A DNA stretch of 64,000 nucleotides from Eulemur rufifrons (taxonomy: Eukaryota > Chordata > Mammalia > Primates > Lemuridae), in NCBI RefSeq assembly GCF_041146395.1, contig NC_090989.1, positions 280,704,343-280,768,342 of the forward strand, given 5' to 3'. Positions 53,347 to 64,000 of the stretch are shown one piece after another. Within the stretch, counting starts at the first letter, position 1, and the number at the start of each line of letters is the position of its first letter. The notes under the pieces were generated by a model. It did no database searches. It saw nothing but the letters and a program-made list of their open reading frames with translations, and had not been told where the DNA came from. The position numbers were made by a program, and so were the translations under genes.

Positions 53347-55142
53347 TCATATAATATATACTCTAAAATTTCTATTTCAAAGTTGCACATTTCCGAAGAT
53401 TAAGAAAGTCAGGTAGTATACAACTCCGCTCCTTAAATTCAAACCAGTTTAAAGTCTGTGTCAGGTGCTTTCAGCTATTAGAAACTGAATAAGCTGAAAA
53501 GATCAATGAGGAAAGTGCAATTTTGTTAATCAATATGCAAATTTATGATTACTTTCCGGTTTGGTTTTATGTACTATACTATGATTAAGTTCCTTTACAC
53601 GGTGAAGATTGAACCAGAATAACTTGTGAACTGTGGCACTGGTTTGGGTCATTATATTACATCTTCATCAGAAATCTTACAGAATCATGAAGTTCAATAG
53701 AGACAAATGCTGCCTTTACAAACCTACAATACACGCCCATCAATCAATAGTAAGAACGGTCTCTCTAGGTCAGTATATAATGGTTATAGGACGTCTTCTG
53801 GAATCTGACTTTTTTTCAAATTATGCAAAAGATTTGACCCAGGAACTACATTCAGAAAAGTCATTTGCTTTGAGATGATGAAACACAAATCAGTTGTCAA
53901 GGAAGTTTTCCTCCAAAATATAGGTTGACTTTTAACATGATGCTGCCTGTGGTTGAAAAGTGTACTAAACCAACATTAATTCAAAATCCCTGGGAATAAG
54001 CCAATCTAATAAGAGACTAAGTTGCTAAAATTTCCTCTATATAAGTGGCATACACTCAAAGAAAGGGGAGCCTGAGGCCGGACCCCCTCCACAGGCAAAC
54101 CCCTCCCTTTGCTCAAATTATTCACTCAGTGAAGGGAATTATGCCCTTCATATTATTGAGTCTACTTCAGTCTGTGCTGTCTAGAATACTATTTGGCGAT
54201 GCTCTAATTTTTGATAAATTCACTTTCCTGAGGACTTGGACTGTTTGAAAAGCAGATCTTAAATGACTCTATCTAAACAGAATCCCTTAGGGTGATATTA
54301 CTGGCATTAGCTTTCTCTTAACTTGGAGGGGAAAGTGTCAGAAGGTATAGATTTACCCAAAGAGTAACTGTAAGAAAACCTCCATTTAAGATGTTTTTAA
54401 AAATCAATTGGGTTCTTAATATTACAGAAGCTATATATACAGAAACAAAAATGTGATATCAGAAATAACACCTGAAATTATACTTCTCAAGCTTTAAACA
54501 ACGATTTAAATTAATTTCCATGGACAAATTGCAGATTTTTCTTATATGCTATATTAAAAGCAGAAATACCCAAGTATGTTTGCTCAACATAAAAGTGTCA
54601 AACCTTGCAGTGATAAAAAAAAAAAAGCATCACCCGAAGTGACTTCATTGTTTACCCTCAAAAAAGCCAGAATTAGAAGATTTATCTCAAGAAGCACAGA
54701 TTCCTTAATGTCCTGACAATATAAGTAGATGCAGATTTCACAAAATCATATATTCATCTGCTATTTCTGAAACTGGCTTTTGAATTAGGGTGGCGCGCTC
54801 CCTGGGTTGCAAATGCCTCCAAAAGCAGGGGCCTGTGCTGTAAGTCACAAAATAGAGGTTTCAACATCACAGTGCCATGGTTGGACAATTAAGTTAATAC
54901 AACAGATTTTAATTATAAATAGAAAGGGAAAGCACACAAAATGCAAGGTCTTACTGAGTTCAGAATATCTTTAAAATGCAATTCTACAAGTTGCCATTAA
55001 GACAGGTAAAAATTTAGGCTTACTTGCTTTAATTAGTCACGTCTGTTTCTGTTGTAGAAATGAAAATATTAGGGAAATTATTCTATGTCCATGGTTCTTT
55101 CTAGTAATTGCATTCTAAACACAAGAGATAAGAATGTAATCA
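53347..55142. other. Intron 1, 1.8 kb without recognised repeats
   Basis: No exon, no transposon recognised. Confidence 0.4.
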
Positions 55143-55155
55143 AACACAAGATGAA

Positions 55156-55492
55156 GGCTGGGTGCGGTGGCTCACACCTGTAATCTTAGCACTCTGGGAG
55201 GCCAAGGCGGGTGGATCATTTGAGCTCAGAAGTTCGAGACCAGCCTGAGCAAGAGCAAGACCCCATCTCTACTAAAAATAGAAAGAAATTAGCTGAACAA
55301 CTAAAAGTATATAGAAAAAATTAGCCAGGCATGGTGGTGCATGCCTGTAATTCCAGCTACTCAGGGAGACTGAGGCAGGATTGCCTGAGCCCAAGAGTTT
55401 GAGGTTGCTGTGAGCTAGGCTGACCCCATGGTACTCTAGCCTGGGCAACACAGTGAGACTCTGTCTCAAAAACAAACAAACAAACAAACAAA
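55156..55492 (+). mobile_element. AluL with (AAAC)n tail
   Basis: Full sense dimer, more diverged (ggctgggtgcggtggc), tail (aaac)n at 55468-55492. Flanks aacacaagatgaa (55143-55155) and aacacaaaatgaa (55493-55505). Confidence 0.92.
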
Positions 55493-55505
55493 AACACAAA
55501 ATGAA

Positions 55506-56224
55506 AATATATGTATGGGTTAAAAAAAATAAAACCAACAGAAAAACTTAGCTGAAGTTTAAGGGACAAGAACAGCATATAGATGAAGTTAATGATATAA
55601 AGAATGAGGAAAGACATACAGAATATGAAACGCTGCACTTTTGTATTGTTATAACAATAATTATACTGTGTAAAAGGGCAATAAGGAGGCTGATGTTGGA
55701 TGCACAACAAATGCAAAGGCACAGAAAGTAGAGACTCATAGCTAATGAATGCAGAGATGCTCTAACGTAAGCAATTTTACATTATACCCTGAAAGGAAAA
55801 GAGAGGAGAAGAAATATAACCTGTATAAAAAGCACCAGAATTTTTACTGTGCTGGAGTCTGAATGGATGAAATTTGGAAGGGAAACTGCTATAGAATATA
55901 TTCCTTTAAGAAGCAGAAATAAGCTTCTAGCCTATTTCAATGTTCTTAGAACACCTTAGTCACTATTGGTTCCTCTCTCTGTTTCTTCGGATACAGTAAA
56001 AGCAACAAACAAACAAAAACAAACATCTGCAACTGCTCCAAACATACTGAGTGAAAGAGATTGTGAAGAATAAAGATTTTCAAGGAAAACAATTTTTAAG
56101 TGCTTACTTTTTTAATGTAAAAAAACTAATTTTTAAAACATTAAAAAAATTATTCCACCAGATAGGTATTGTTAAATATCTTAAGTAGAACAGGAAAAGT
56201 ATTAAGGATGATGAAGCTATAAAC
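55506..56224. other. Intron 1, no recognised element
   Basis: AT-rich, nothing recognised. Confidence 0.35.
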
Positions 56225-56235
56225 ATTAGTCTCAG

Positions 56236-56361
56236 GAGCCAGACATGGTGGTCTGTGCCTGCGATCTCAGCTATTTGGGAGGCAGAGATGGGAGGATCAC
56301 TTGAGTCCAGGAGTTAGAGACCAGCCTTGGGCAACATAGCGAGACCCTGCCTCAAAAAAAA
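56236..56361 (+). mobile_element. Alu monomer (FLAM type)
   Basis: Single sense arm, gagccagacatggtggtctg to a short A tail. Exact 11-bp target duplication attagtctcag at 56225-56235 and 56362-56372. Confidence 0.9.
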
Positions 56362-56374
56362 ATTAGTCTCAGAA

Positions 56375-57425
56375 AGATGGGTCTAACTTGCAATTGTGGT
56401 GGGCTGACTCAACTCTAATAAACGAAAGAAGCTAACTGCTGAAAGCAAAATCTTGTTCTTTATAATAAAAATGCTGTTTCATTGTGGCAGAACTCAAGAG
56501 GGGCTTGGTCAAGTCATGATTGTAAGATGCCCATCTTTAACACAAATGTTCAGCATATCAGCGTCCGGCTTTGACCTGGGAATGGAATCTTCTTGTCCAT
56601 TTCCTGGTTCCTACGCAGAGGCTGGCAATGAAGGCTGTCTAGCCGTGAACTGCTCTCTTTCCTGAGTCTGCTCAGTCAGCAGGTGCTAAGGTTCGGTCAG
56701 CTTTCCCTCCTCCAGCTGTCCCACATTCCTGTAATCCCAGAGAACTAACTGTGCCCCCAAACATCCCACCTATTCTCCACAGTATACTCTCTCCCCGAGA
56801 AAGTTCAAGACCCACCCACGAAAGGAAGAAAGGGGGGAGACAAAGAGAGGAAGAAACCACACTCTAAATACCAGGAAGAACTTTGAAGGCAATCCAAAAA
56901 CTAGAGAAGAGCCAAGTATACAAGCTAAATTTTTAATGAGAAGAAAAAGCCAGATTTTTGAAGCCCTGACATATTTCTAAATTCTATAAAAATTTCCAAG
57001 TTGGGGGAAGGGGAGGTAGAGTGGATGCAAATTATTACAAAAACATCATAGGAAAAAATGTCTCAGGCCCTGGCATTTGAAACTTAGTTAACACCAATGA
57101 AAAAGATTTCCCACCAAAATACTTATCAATGAACTCATTTTCACTTTTAAATAAAGAAGGTTAAGTGCACACACAGGTGATGCCCACTTCTAAGAGAAAC
57201 GATCCCAACTCTCAACTCCACGGGCACAGTTGAGCATCTGACTCAAGGACCTACACGACAGGCTAGACTGGACCAAGCAAAACCTTTCTGGGAATAGGTG
57301 TTGGAGCTAAAAGGTAAAAATTGCTAAGAGGCAATTTTTGTCCATGTGCATGCCAAATTGGGGAAAAAATAGTACTCTGCAGAGACAAAGAGTAAAGCAG
57401 ATGCAAGACACTACCCTGGGCATTC
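56375..57425. other. Intron 1, no recognised element
   Basis: Mixed composition; no exon or confident repeat. Confidence 0.35.
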
Positions 57426-57429
57426 AAAA

Positions 57430-57995
57430 CGGATGTACCTGTGAGCTTTCCACTGGCAATTCAAGTCCTTTGTGAGACTGGCCTATTCATCCAGCCCCTG
57501 GTTCTTCTGTAAGACATCCCTTGGGACAGACACTCTTGGCTGACAATCCAGCAGCTATTCTATCCCCCACCCATCCCGTCTTCCCCTTGGCAGAGTACCT
57601 GTCTTATTACAGGATCACTTTCTCCATCTCCCTTGCAGCTAGGACACATACATGTGACATCACCCTGGCTAACCAGATGTAGGGGTTATCTGCTAGGCAG
57701 GTACTGAGAAAGGTTTTCCTCCCTAATAATCCCCTCCTCTTCTTTGATATGGTCATAGCCACCTGTGATGCTTGGAATTGCCAGAACCATTCTGCAACCA
57801 CGAGGAGGAAGCACCATTGATATGCTGGGAATGGCAGAGCCAAAAGACGGAAAGCACCTGGCCTTTCCGTGACACCAGTATTGAACTGCAATGCCAACCT
57901 AGAAACTCCCTGCCTCTGGACTCCTCGTAATGTGAGATAGAATATGTGCCTTTATTGTCTAAGCCACTTTTATTTGGGTCTTTTTTGGCCTAACT
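57430..57995 (+). repeat. MLT1-like LTR (ERVL-MaLR), old
   Basis: The 3' half, 'caaaagacggaaagcacctg', 'ctccctgcctctggactcct' and 'gtctaagccacttttatttg', follows the end of MLT1-type LTRs. No internal or coding sequence. Incomplete. Confidence 0.55.
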
Positions 57996-58027
57996 CATAC
58001 ACCTCTGCCTCCTTTCAATAAATTACA

Positions 58028-58450
58028 ATAATTCAACCAGTCTTATTGAGAGCTGCCCACGAGCCAAGCTCTGTGCTAGGCACTGGAATCAGAGTGGAGA
58101 CCAGTAGAGTTTTGAGGGGGGATAAAATAAAAGAGCAGTAGGAACCTATAACTGTGGGACTAAAGTTAGATATGGGATTAGGGAGGAGGAAGTGATTTTG
58201 AAGATGAAATGAGAAGAATAAGTAAAAGTCATCCAGGCAAAACAGAGAGAAGGAGGGACAGAAGGTGGGAAAGCGGAAGACATTCCAGGCAGAGGGAAGG
58301 GAAAGTGAGAGGCCGGAGGAAGGACAGAACATGGCAAGTTGAAGGAAAAGGAGGATGTCCAGTGTACCTGGAATGTGAAGAGACAGGGGATAGTGTGGTG
58401 GGGAGAGAGGCAGGGCCCAGATCAATCAAGGCCTTGGGGGCCACAGGACT
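58028..58450 (-). repeat. L2 LINE fragment
   Basis: Plus strand antisense L2: 'gccaagctctgtgctaggca', 'cattccaggcagagggaagg' and 'ccagatcaatcaaggcctt'. The 130-codon minus frame 58033-58425 is non-coding remnant. Confidence 0.75.
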
Positions 58451-58540
58451 TCATAGGACTGGCGACGAGTGTTTGCCAACTAACACAATCTCTTTTCTCT
58501 CTAAGCCTTCTTTCTGACTTACAGCCTGTGTTTTAAATTA

Positions 58541-58612
58541 TTTAATGAGGTTTAGAGATATAGTCTATGATTGTAATTTAATGAGGTTTAGAGATATAAG
58601 CTATGATACACC
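58541..58612 (+). repeat. Tandem duplication, two 36-bp units
   Basis: Unit one starts 58541 and unit two 58577, both tttaatgaggtttagagata followed by near-identical sequence to ctatgat. Confidence 0.9.
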
Positions 58613-58794
58613 AATTCTGAAGAGTTTTTTATTATATGAAGCCCATGATCCCAAAAGAAGAGAAACCTAATTTTTGAGAAAAATCAAAAGCCTTATTGAC
58701 TAATATTTTCTTCTGCTTAGGCTAATAATCCAGACCCAGGAGAGAAGTTCTAAATTCCATCTTCCCAAACATTCCTAACTGGGAGAGTGTAACA

Positions 58795-58925
58795 TAAGAG
58801 ATTTGGACTTGGAGCCGGAACACTTGGGTCCAAATTCTGATTCTAATAGTTACAGGTCATATTACTTTGGGCATGATCCTTTCTCTCTGAAGCCTCAGTT
58901 TTCCAAAAAATAGGAGAACAGTCTC
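58795..58925 (+). repeat. MIR SINE fragment
   Basis: Sense MIR: 'gatttggacttggagccgga', 'gggtccaaattctgattcta', 'gaagcctcagttttccaaaa'. Confidence 0.72.
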
Positions 58926-58957
58926 CTTCTATAAGTTCTTTAAAAAATCAAATGACA

Positions 58958-59234
58958 GGCCGGGTGCAGTGACTCATGCCTGTAACCCCAGCACTAAGGG
59001 AGGCTGAGGCGGGAGGATCACTTGAGACCAGGAGTTTGAGACTAGCCTGGACAACATACTGAGATCATCTCTAAAAAGAAAAAAAAAAAAAACCAACTAG
59101 GACCTGTAGTCCTAGTTACTCAGGAGGCTGAGGTGGCAGGATCCCTTGAGCCCAGGAGTTCAAGACTGCAGTGAGCTATGACTATGCATTGCACACCAGC
59201 CTAGGTGACAGAGCGGACCCTGTCTCAAATAAAA
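58958..59234 (+). mobile_element. AluJ-type dimer
   Basis: Sense dimer with a long internal A tract (about 59070-59092) and diverged second arm. Flanks caaatgaca and acaatgata. Confidence 0.85.
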
Positions 59235-59465
59235 TACAATGATATAATATACACAAAATGTAAGATTTTGTTCTTTGGGCTGTTAATGTTATGACATATA
59301 ATTTATTTTAGTTCTGCAGTCCAAACACTGTTAATGTCCTGACACTGACATTCTCAGAAGAGGAATTAAAATGAGAGAATGGGATTGATAGGAACGAACA
59401 ATCAGACACAAAGGCTGGATTTTAAAATAAATTATTGGGTAAATATTAGGACAGGGGTCATATGA

Positions 59466-59475
59466 CTTCTTCTTT

Positions 59476-59514
<39 letters not shown>

Positions 59515-59750
59515 TTTTGAGACAGGGTCTGGCTCTGTTGCTGGGCTACAAACTCCTGGGCCCAACTCAAGAGATCCTCCTGCCTCAGCCTCCCGAGTAG
59601 CTGGGAATACAGACATGTACCACCACGCCTGGCTAATTTTTTTATTTTTTGTAGAGATGGAGTCTCAATATGTTGTTCAGGCTGGTCTTGAACTCCTGGC
59701 CTCAAGCAATCCTCCCACCTTGGCCTCCCAAAGGGCTAGGATTAGGCATG
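59466..59750 (-). mobile_element. AluJ-type element with (CTT)n tail
   Basis: Minus-strand copy: a 50-bp (ctt)n/(cttc)n tract at 59466-59518, then gagacagggtctggctctgt to caaagggctaggatta, with a deletion in the first arm. Confidence 0.85.
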
Positions 59751-60099
59751 GGCAAATACGATTCTCTTAATGTGAGCCCATGTTTCCTTATTTGCAAATC
59801 CAAAATCAAAACCTCCCTGAAAACCAAAAGTTTTTTTTTTTAACACATCTGTTAACAAACCTCAACTGAGGCTAGTCTTTATCCCATTTACTGTAATTAT
59901 TCATACCTTTCATGGCAAAAGTATTAATGTTCCATGATACATTATATTTATTATAGTTTCTTCTAAATTCTGAAATACCTGGGATTCTAAAACACATTTG
60001 ATCCTAAAGGTTTTGGATAATGTATTGTAGACCTAATTTTGGAAAATTAGTTGCTCAATAAGACAAGATGATATAATAAATTATGTAACACAGACAAAA

Positions 60100-61060
60100 C
60101 ATTCACTGAAAAATAATTACAATTAAGTGTGTAAAAAAAGTTTAACAAGATTGCTGGATATAAAATTAACATATAGAATACAACTGTTTTTCTGCACATC
60201 AGCAACAAACAGAACATGAAATAGTAAAAACCATATCATTTATAAGTGCATGAAAAGTTACAAGTAGACAGAAACAAACTTAATAAAAGATATGTAAAAC
60301 TTTGTGGAGAAAATTGTAAAACTATTAAAACACAATTTGCTATGGTTTCAATGTATGTTTCCCTCCAAAATTCATGTTGGAACTTAACCCCCAATGTTAT
60401 GGTATTAAGAGGTAGGGCCCTTGGGAGGTGATTAGGCCATGAGAGCACCATCCTCATGGATGGGATTAATGTCTGATAAAGAGGCTTCAGAGAGCTGCCT
60501 TTGCCCTTCTGTTCCTTCCACCAGGTGAGGAGACCTAGACAGCACCACTCATGAGAAATGAGCCTTCACTAGTCACTGCACCTGCTGGCACTTTGCTTGA
60601 TCTTGAACTTCCCAGGCTCCAGAACTATGAGAAATAAATTTCTATCGTTTATAAATTGCCCAATCTCTGGTATTTTGTTATAGCAGCACAAACAGACTAA
60701 GACAACATTAAAGAAAACCAGAATAAATGGAGAAATACACCATGCTCACGGATTGGAAAGCTATATATTATAAATATATCAGTCCTCTCCGAAATTATCT
60801 AGATTCAATGGAGTTCTAATTAAAACCCTAACAAGTTTTTTGAAGAAAATAATTCTAAAACTGAAATTGAGATGCACAAGTCAACTAATAGTTAAAACAC
60901 TCTTAAAGAAGAGCAAGGTAGAAGTATTAGCCATACCAGATATTAGAAAGTTAATTCAAAGGCTGTGTGGAATTGACCAGGGATAGAAACATAGGCCAAT
61001 ACAAAGAACAGAAAGGCCAAGATCAGGTCCCCGCAAAAATGACTCGAGTTAGGATAGAGG
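60100..61060 (+). repeat. L1 ORF2 remnant, split by an LTR
   Basis: 'agattgctggatataaaatt', 'gtttttctgcacatcagcaa', then after the LTR 'caccatgctcacggattgga', 'ggagttctaattaaaaccc' and 'agccataccagatattagaa' are ORF2 3' half motifs in order. Not coding. Confidence 0.8.
60338..60704 (+). repeat. MaLR LTR inserted in L1
   Basis: Solo LTR, from tgctatggtttcaatgtatg to aacagactaagaca, with 'gaggtagggcccttgggagg', 'ctccagaactatgagaaata' and an AATAAA-type signal. No internal retroviral genes. MLT1/MST group of ERVL-MaLR. Confidence 0.8.
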
Positions 61061-61079
61061 TAGCTATACAGAAAAGATG

Positions 61080-61320
61080 CAGAGTCTAACAGCTAAAAAT
61101 CTGGGCTCTGGAGCTAGAATGAATTGGTTTGAATTCTGGCTCTTTGATGTACCAGCTATGTCACACAGAGCAAGTTACTTAACATCTCTGTGTTTGTTTC
61201 TCATCTCAAAAATGGAGATAAAAACAGAACCTATTTACTGGGTTACTATAAGGATTAAAAGGATTAGTAAGTTATCTCATGCTTAGCATATGTCTGCACA
61301 TGGTAAACCCTCAGTAAATG
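61080..61320 (+). repeat. MIR SINE, nearly full length
   Basis: Sense MIR from 'ctgggctctggagctagaat' through 'agcaagttacttaacatctc' to 'acatggtaaaccctcagtaa', about 240 bp. The best preserved MIR here. Confidence 0.88.
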
Positions 61321-61321
61321 T

Positions 61322-61567
61322 TAATGGTCTCATCATAGCTCACAGCAACCTCAAATTCCTGGGCTCAAGCAATCCTCCCACTTTGGCCTCCTGAGTAGCT
61401 GAGACTGTAGGTGCATGCCAGGATGCCAGGCTAATTTTTCTATTTCTTGTAGAGACAGGGTCTGGCTATGTTGTTCAGGTTGGTCTCAAATTCCTGGCCT
61501 TAAATGATCATTCCACCTTGACCTCCCAAAGTGCTAAGATTACAGGCATGAGCCACTGCACCCAGCC
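61322..61567 (-). mobile_element. Alu, truncated dimer
   Basis: Minus strand, both arms without the first-arm tail: 'tctcatcatagctcacagca' to 'gagccactgcacccagcc'. Old. Confidence 0.82.
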
Positions 61568-61569
61568 TC

Positions 61570-62690
61570 CTTCAATTGTTTTAAAAATAGTCAAATAACC
61601 TAATAGGAAAGGGGGCAAAAAATAATGAAGAAGAATTTTAAGCAAAAAATGATATTTAGCTTCATTAGTAATTAGGGAAATGCATATTAAAACCACAATG
61701 AAATACCCTTTCCTATCCACCAGTTTGGCAAAAATTTAAAGTCAGAAAACACCAAGTGTTAAGAAGGAGGTGGTACAATGGAAACGCTCACAAGCTGCTG
61801 GAGACCTTGGGAAACAGATTGGTTTTACCTAGTAAAGGTGAACTTATCCTCCTGTGTGACCTGGCAATTTTCTAGGTATATATCTTAAGATTTAGAACCT
61901 AGACAATAAACTCTTGTGTGCAACGAGAGACATACATATGAATGTTTACAGCAGCATGATTCATAATAGCAAAATACTGGAAACAACCTTCTGTGGTTTG
62001 AATGTGGCCACCAAAGTTCATGTGCTGGAAACTTAATCCCTAAATGCCAACAGTGTTGGGAGGTGAGACCTAATAAGAGGTGCTCAGGTCATGAGGACTC
62101 TGCCCTCAGGAATGGATTAATGTCATCATTGAGCAAGTGGGCTTGTTATAATAGCAAGCGTGGGCTCCTCTTGCTCTCTCGCCCTTCTGTCTTCCACCAT
62201 GCCATGATGCAGCAAGAACCTCACCAGATGCTGGCACCATGCTCTTGGACTTCCCAACCTCCAGAACCATGAGCCAAATAAATTTCTATTATTTATAAAT
62301 TACCCAGTTTGTGGTACTGTTATAGCAACACAAAACAGACTAAGACACAATCCAACTGTCCATCTGATTCCATTTATACAAAGTCCAAAAATAGGCAAAA
62401 CTAAACAACATATTTTTACTGAAATATTCATAAGCAATGAAAAAGTATGGAGCAAAACAAAAGAATACCTCTAATACAAAATTTTGGATAGTAATCAATT
62501 TGGGTGGGAGAGGTTAAAAGAGGGATATGATCGGGGAAGGGTCACAGGGAGATTCCGAGGTAATGTTCTATTTCTTTGCCTGGGTAGCATATACGTGGAT
62601 GTTCGTTTTACTGCTATTTTTGTACATAGCATTCTATAGATATACATTTCCATACATTCTTTTGTGATATGCCATAATTTAATTGTTAGT
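61570..62690 (+). repeat. L1 3' end, sense, split by a MaLR LTR
   Basis: 'gtaattagggaaatgcatat' and 'aaaaccacaatgaaatacc', then 'gcagcatgattcataatagc' before the LTR, and 'catttatacaaagtccaaaa' to 'gtacatagcattctatag' after it. Confidence 0.82.
61990..62347 (+). repeat. MST/THE1-like MaLR LTR in L1
   Basis: Solo LTR: tctgtggtttgaatgtggcc, 'ccaacagtgttgggaggtga', 'ccaacctccagaaccatgag', ending cagactaagaca. No coding sequence. Confidence 0.82.
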
Positions 62691-63084
62691 TTACAATTGG
62701 GTTGATGGGAAAATCTTCAGGATAAAAGAGGCAAGATCACCTGGGCCTCTGCCAACTGGAGATCAAAAACGAAGATAAAACATTTATGTAACAGAAATTG
62801 AAGTCAATAGAAAAACTATTACATAGAGTATTGGACTATTACTTTTTCCCTGATTGATATGCTTTCTATTTTGTTCCCATAAAAAAATATAAAATGTTCT
62901 TCAGAAAATGGGCATCACTTAATACCCAAGTATGGATTGGTGATTGATTGAAAAAAGACTTCACACTTGGGGGAAAATTTTAATAGATTATTTCCCTCTC
63001 AAATAAAATGTTCATGAAGGTTAAGAGAACACAAAACATTATAGTAAGCAACATATGCTGTTTCTACTCTATGCCAAAAACATA

Positions 63085-63225
63085 TTCATCTATCCATTCT
63101 TCCAACAAATGTTTTACTGAACACCTACTATGTGCCAAACACTATTGCAGGAACTAGGCATAGCAGTAAAAAGAAGACACAAATTCTCTGTTCTCATGGA
63201 GCTTACATACTAGATCTTTAGTGTA
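63085..63225 (-). repeat. L2 LINE 3' end
   Basis: Plus strand: 'ctgaacacctactatgtgcc', 'ttctcatggagcttacatac', the reversed L2 3' end. Confidence 0.82.
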
Positions 63226-63239
63226 CAAAGCTATAAACA

Positions 63240-63795
63240 AACCTCAGAAATATTAATTCAAAATTAATTTGTATACATTCCCATGAGGAAAACTACTAGG
63301 TCTCTGGATGTGAACATTTTTCAAGACCCTTGAAATCTATCAGTCATCAATAGACTCTCTGTCCAGGTAGAACAGAGGCCAGCTGTTCTGGGGCATCCTG
63401 GCTAAAAATCTAGCCCTGTCCATTGCCCAAGGCTTTTCCAGAAAAGGTGAGACAATTACACACCCACCAACAGTGTACAAGGATCCCTATCTTGCTGAAC
63501 CCTGACTAGAACTGCATACCACCATTTGCAAAATGAAAAACAACCAAAGGGGGAGTCACTTTGCTTATTTAGTATGCACACTGATTTAGTGTGCATTTCT
63601 TTGATTATTCATGAAATTAACCATTTTAGATATGTTCATTAGCCTGTGGAATTTCTTCTTGTAACTGTTCTCTTCTTAATCTTTGCTCATTTACCTATTA
63701 GAAACTTTGTATTTATCTTATTATTTTGCATATGCTCTTCATATATTAAGGTAACTGTCATATTTTGAATGTTTTTTCTAATTTGATTTAAAATT
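63240..63795 (-). repeat. L1 3' region, antisense
   Basis: 'cacacccaccaacagtgtac', 'tgcatttctttgattattca', 'gatatgttcattagcctg' are the reversed L1 3' UTR. Confidence 0.75.
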
Positions 63796-63807
63796 TTATA
63801 TATTATT

Positions 63808-64000
63808 TCTAGATACTGAATGTGCATCCCCCTGTCCCCCAAATTCATATGTTGAAACCTAATTCACAATGTGGTAGTATTTGGAGATGGGGCCTTTGGG
63901 AGGTGATTATGTCATGATGGTGGGGCCCTCATGAATGGGATTAGTGCCCTGCTAACAGAGACCCCAGAGAACACCCTTCCCCCTTCCATTGTGTGACGTT
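63808..64000 (+). repeat. MLT1 LTR, cut by the window end
   Basis: 'gatactgaatgtgcatcccc', 'cacaatgtggtagtatttgg', 'gatggggcctttgggaggtg' and 'gggattagtgccctgctaac'. The first half of an MLT1-type LTR; the rest lies outside. Confidence 0.82.

Noticed and set aside
53133..53390. Minus-strand open frame of 85 codons as a possible exon
   Set aside because: It lies at the right end of the hAT relic and matches repeat sequence instead of a protein family.

Overview
The window is primate nuclear DNA, most likely from a strepsirrhine (lemur-type). The main clue is the many dimeric Alu copies with a long A/T-rich central linker (typically gacagctaaaaatatatata or the complement), as in lemur AluL and unlike human Alu subfamilies. 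Older AluJ copies, free 7SL-like monomers, L1, HAL1-like, L2, MIR, MaLR LTR and hAT/mariner elements fill most of the rest. There is no bacterial, viral or organellar gene layout, no CpG island and no CRISPR array.

One protein-coding gene is present, on the minus strand: FNBP1 (formin-binding protein 1, FBP17), an F-BAR/HR1/SH3 protein. Five consecutive coding exons are visible, from 5' to 3' of the gene: exon 2 (48378-48263), exon 3 (38454-38398), exon 4 (37645-37498), exon 5 (21309-21247) and exon 6 (20768-20664). Together they give 489 nt, about residues 9-171, i.e. the first half or so of the F-BAR domain. All splice sites are GT/AG and the frame stays open throughout. Exon 1 (about 8 codons and the promoter) must lie beyond 64000. 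The next exon must lie before position 1. So 48379-64000 is part of intron 1 and 1-20663 is part of intron 6. The complete introns are 2 (9.8 kb), 3 (0.75 kb), 4 (16.2 kb) and 5 (0.48 kb).

Layout. 1-20663 (intron 6) holds a decayed mariner transposon (2089-3152), an L1/HAL1 5' part, AluL copies, L1 3' and ORF2 remnants, a hAT element with a clean 8-bp target duplication (14464-14736), and a full-length U6 snRNA retrocopy fused to an unrelated A-rich 3' sequence (15557-15775). Intron 5 has a 73-bp truncated Alu. Intron 4 has a 7SL RNA pseudogene beside an AluL (22189-22837), a nested Alu pair (27316-28043), L2 blocks, MIRs and hAT fragments. Intron 3 has a perfect inverted repeat whose arms are ETS-type motifs (38118-38149). 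Introns 2 and 1 hold HAL1, L2, L1, MaLR LTRs (60338-60704, 61990-62347, and one running off the end at 64000), a 1.2-kb hAT relic (52156-53346) and Alus.

I found no previously undescribed biological system. The items most worth a second look are the U6 chimeric retrogene, the mariner with an in-frame D34D pair, the ETS-type palindrome and several residue differences in FNBP1 exon 4. Repeat family names below are from memory of consensus sequences and were not checked against a library.
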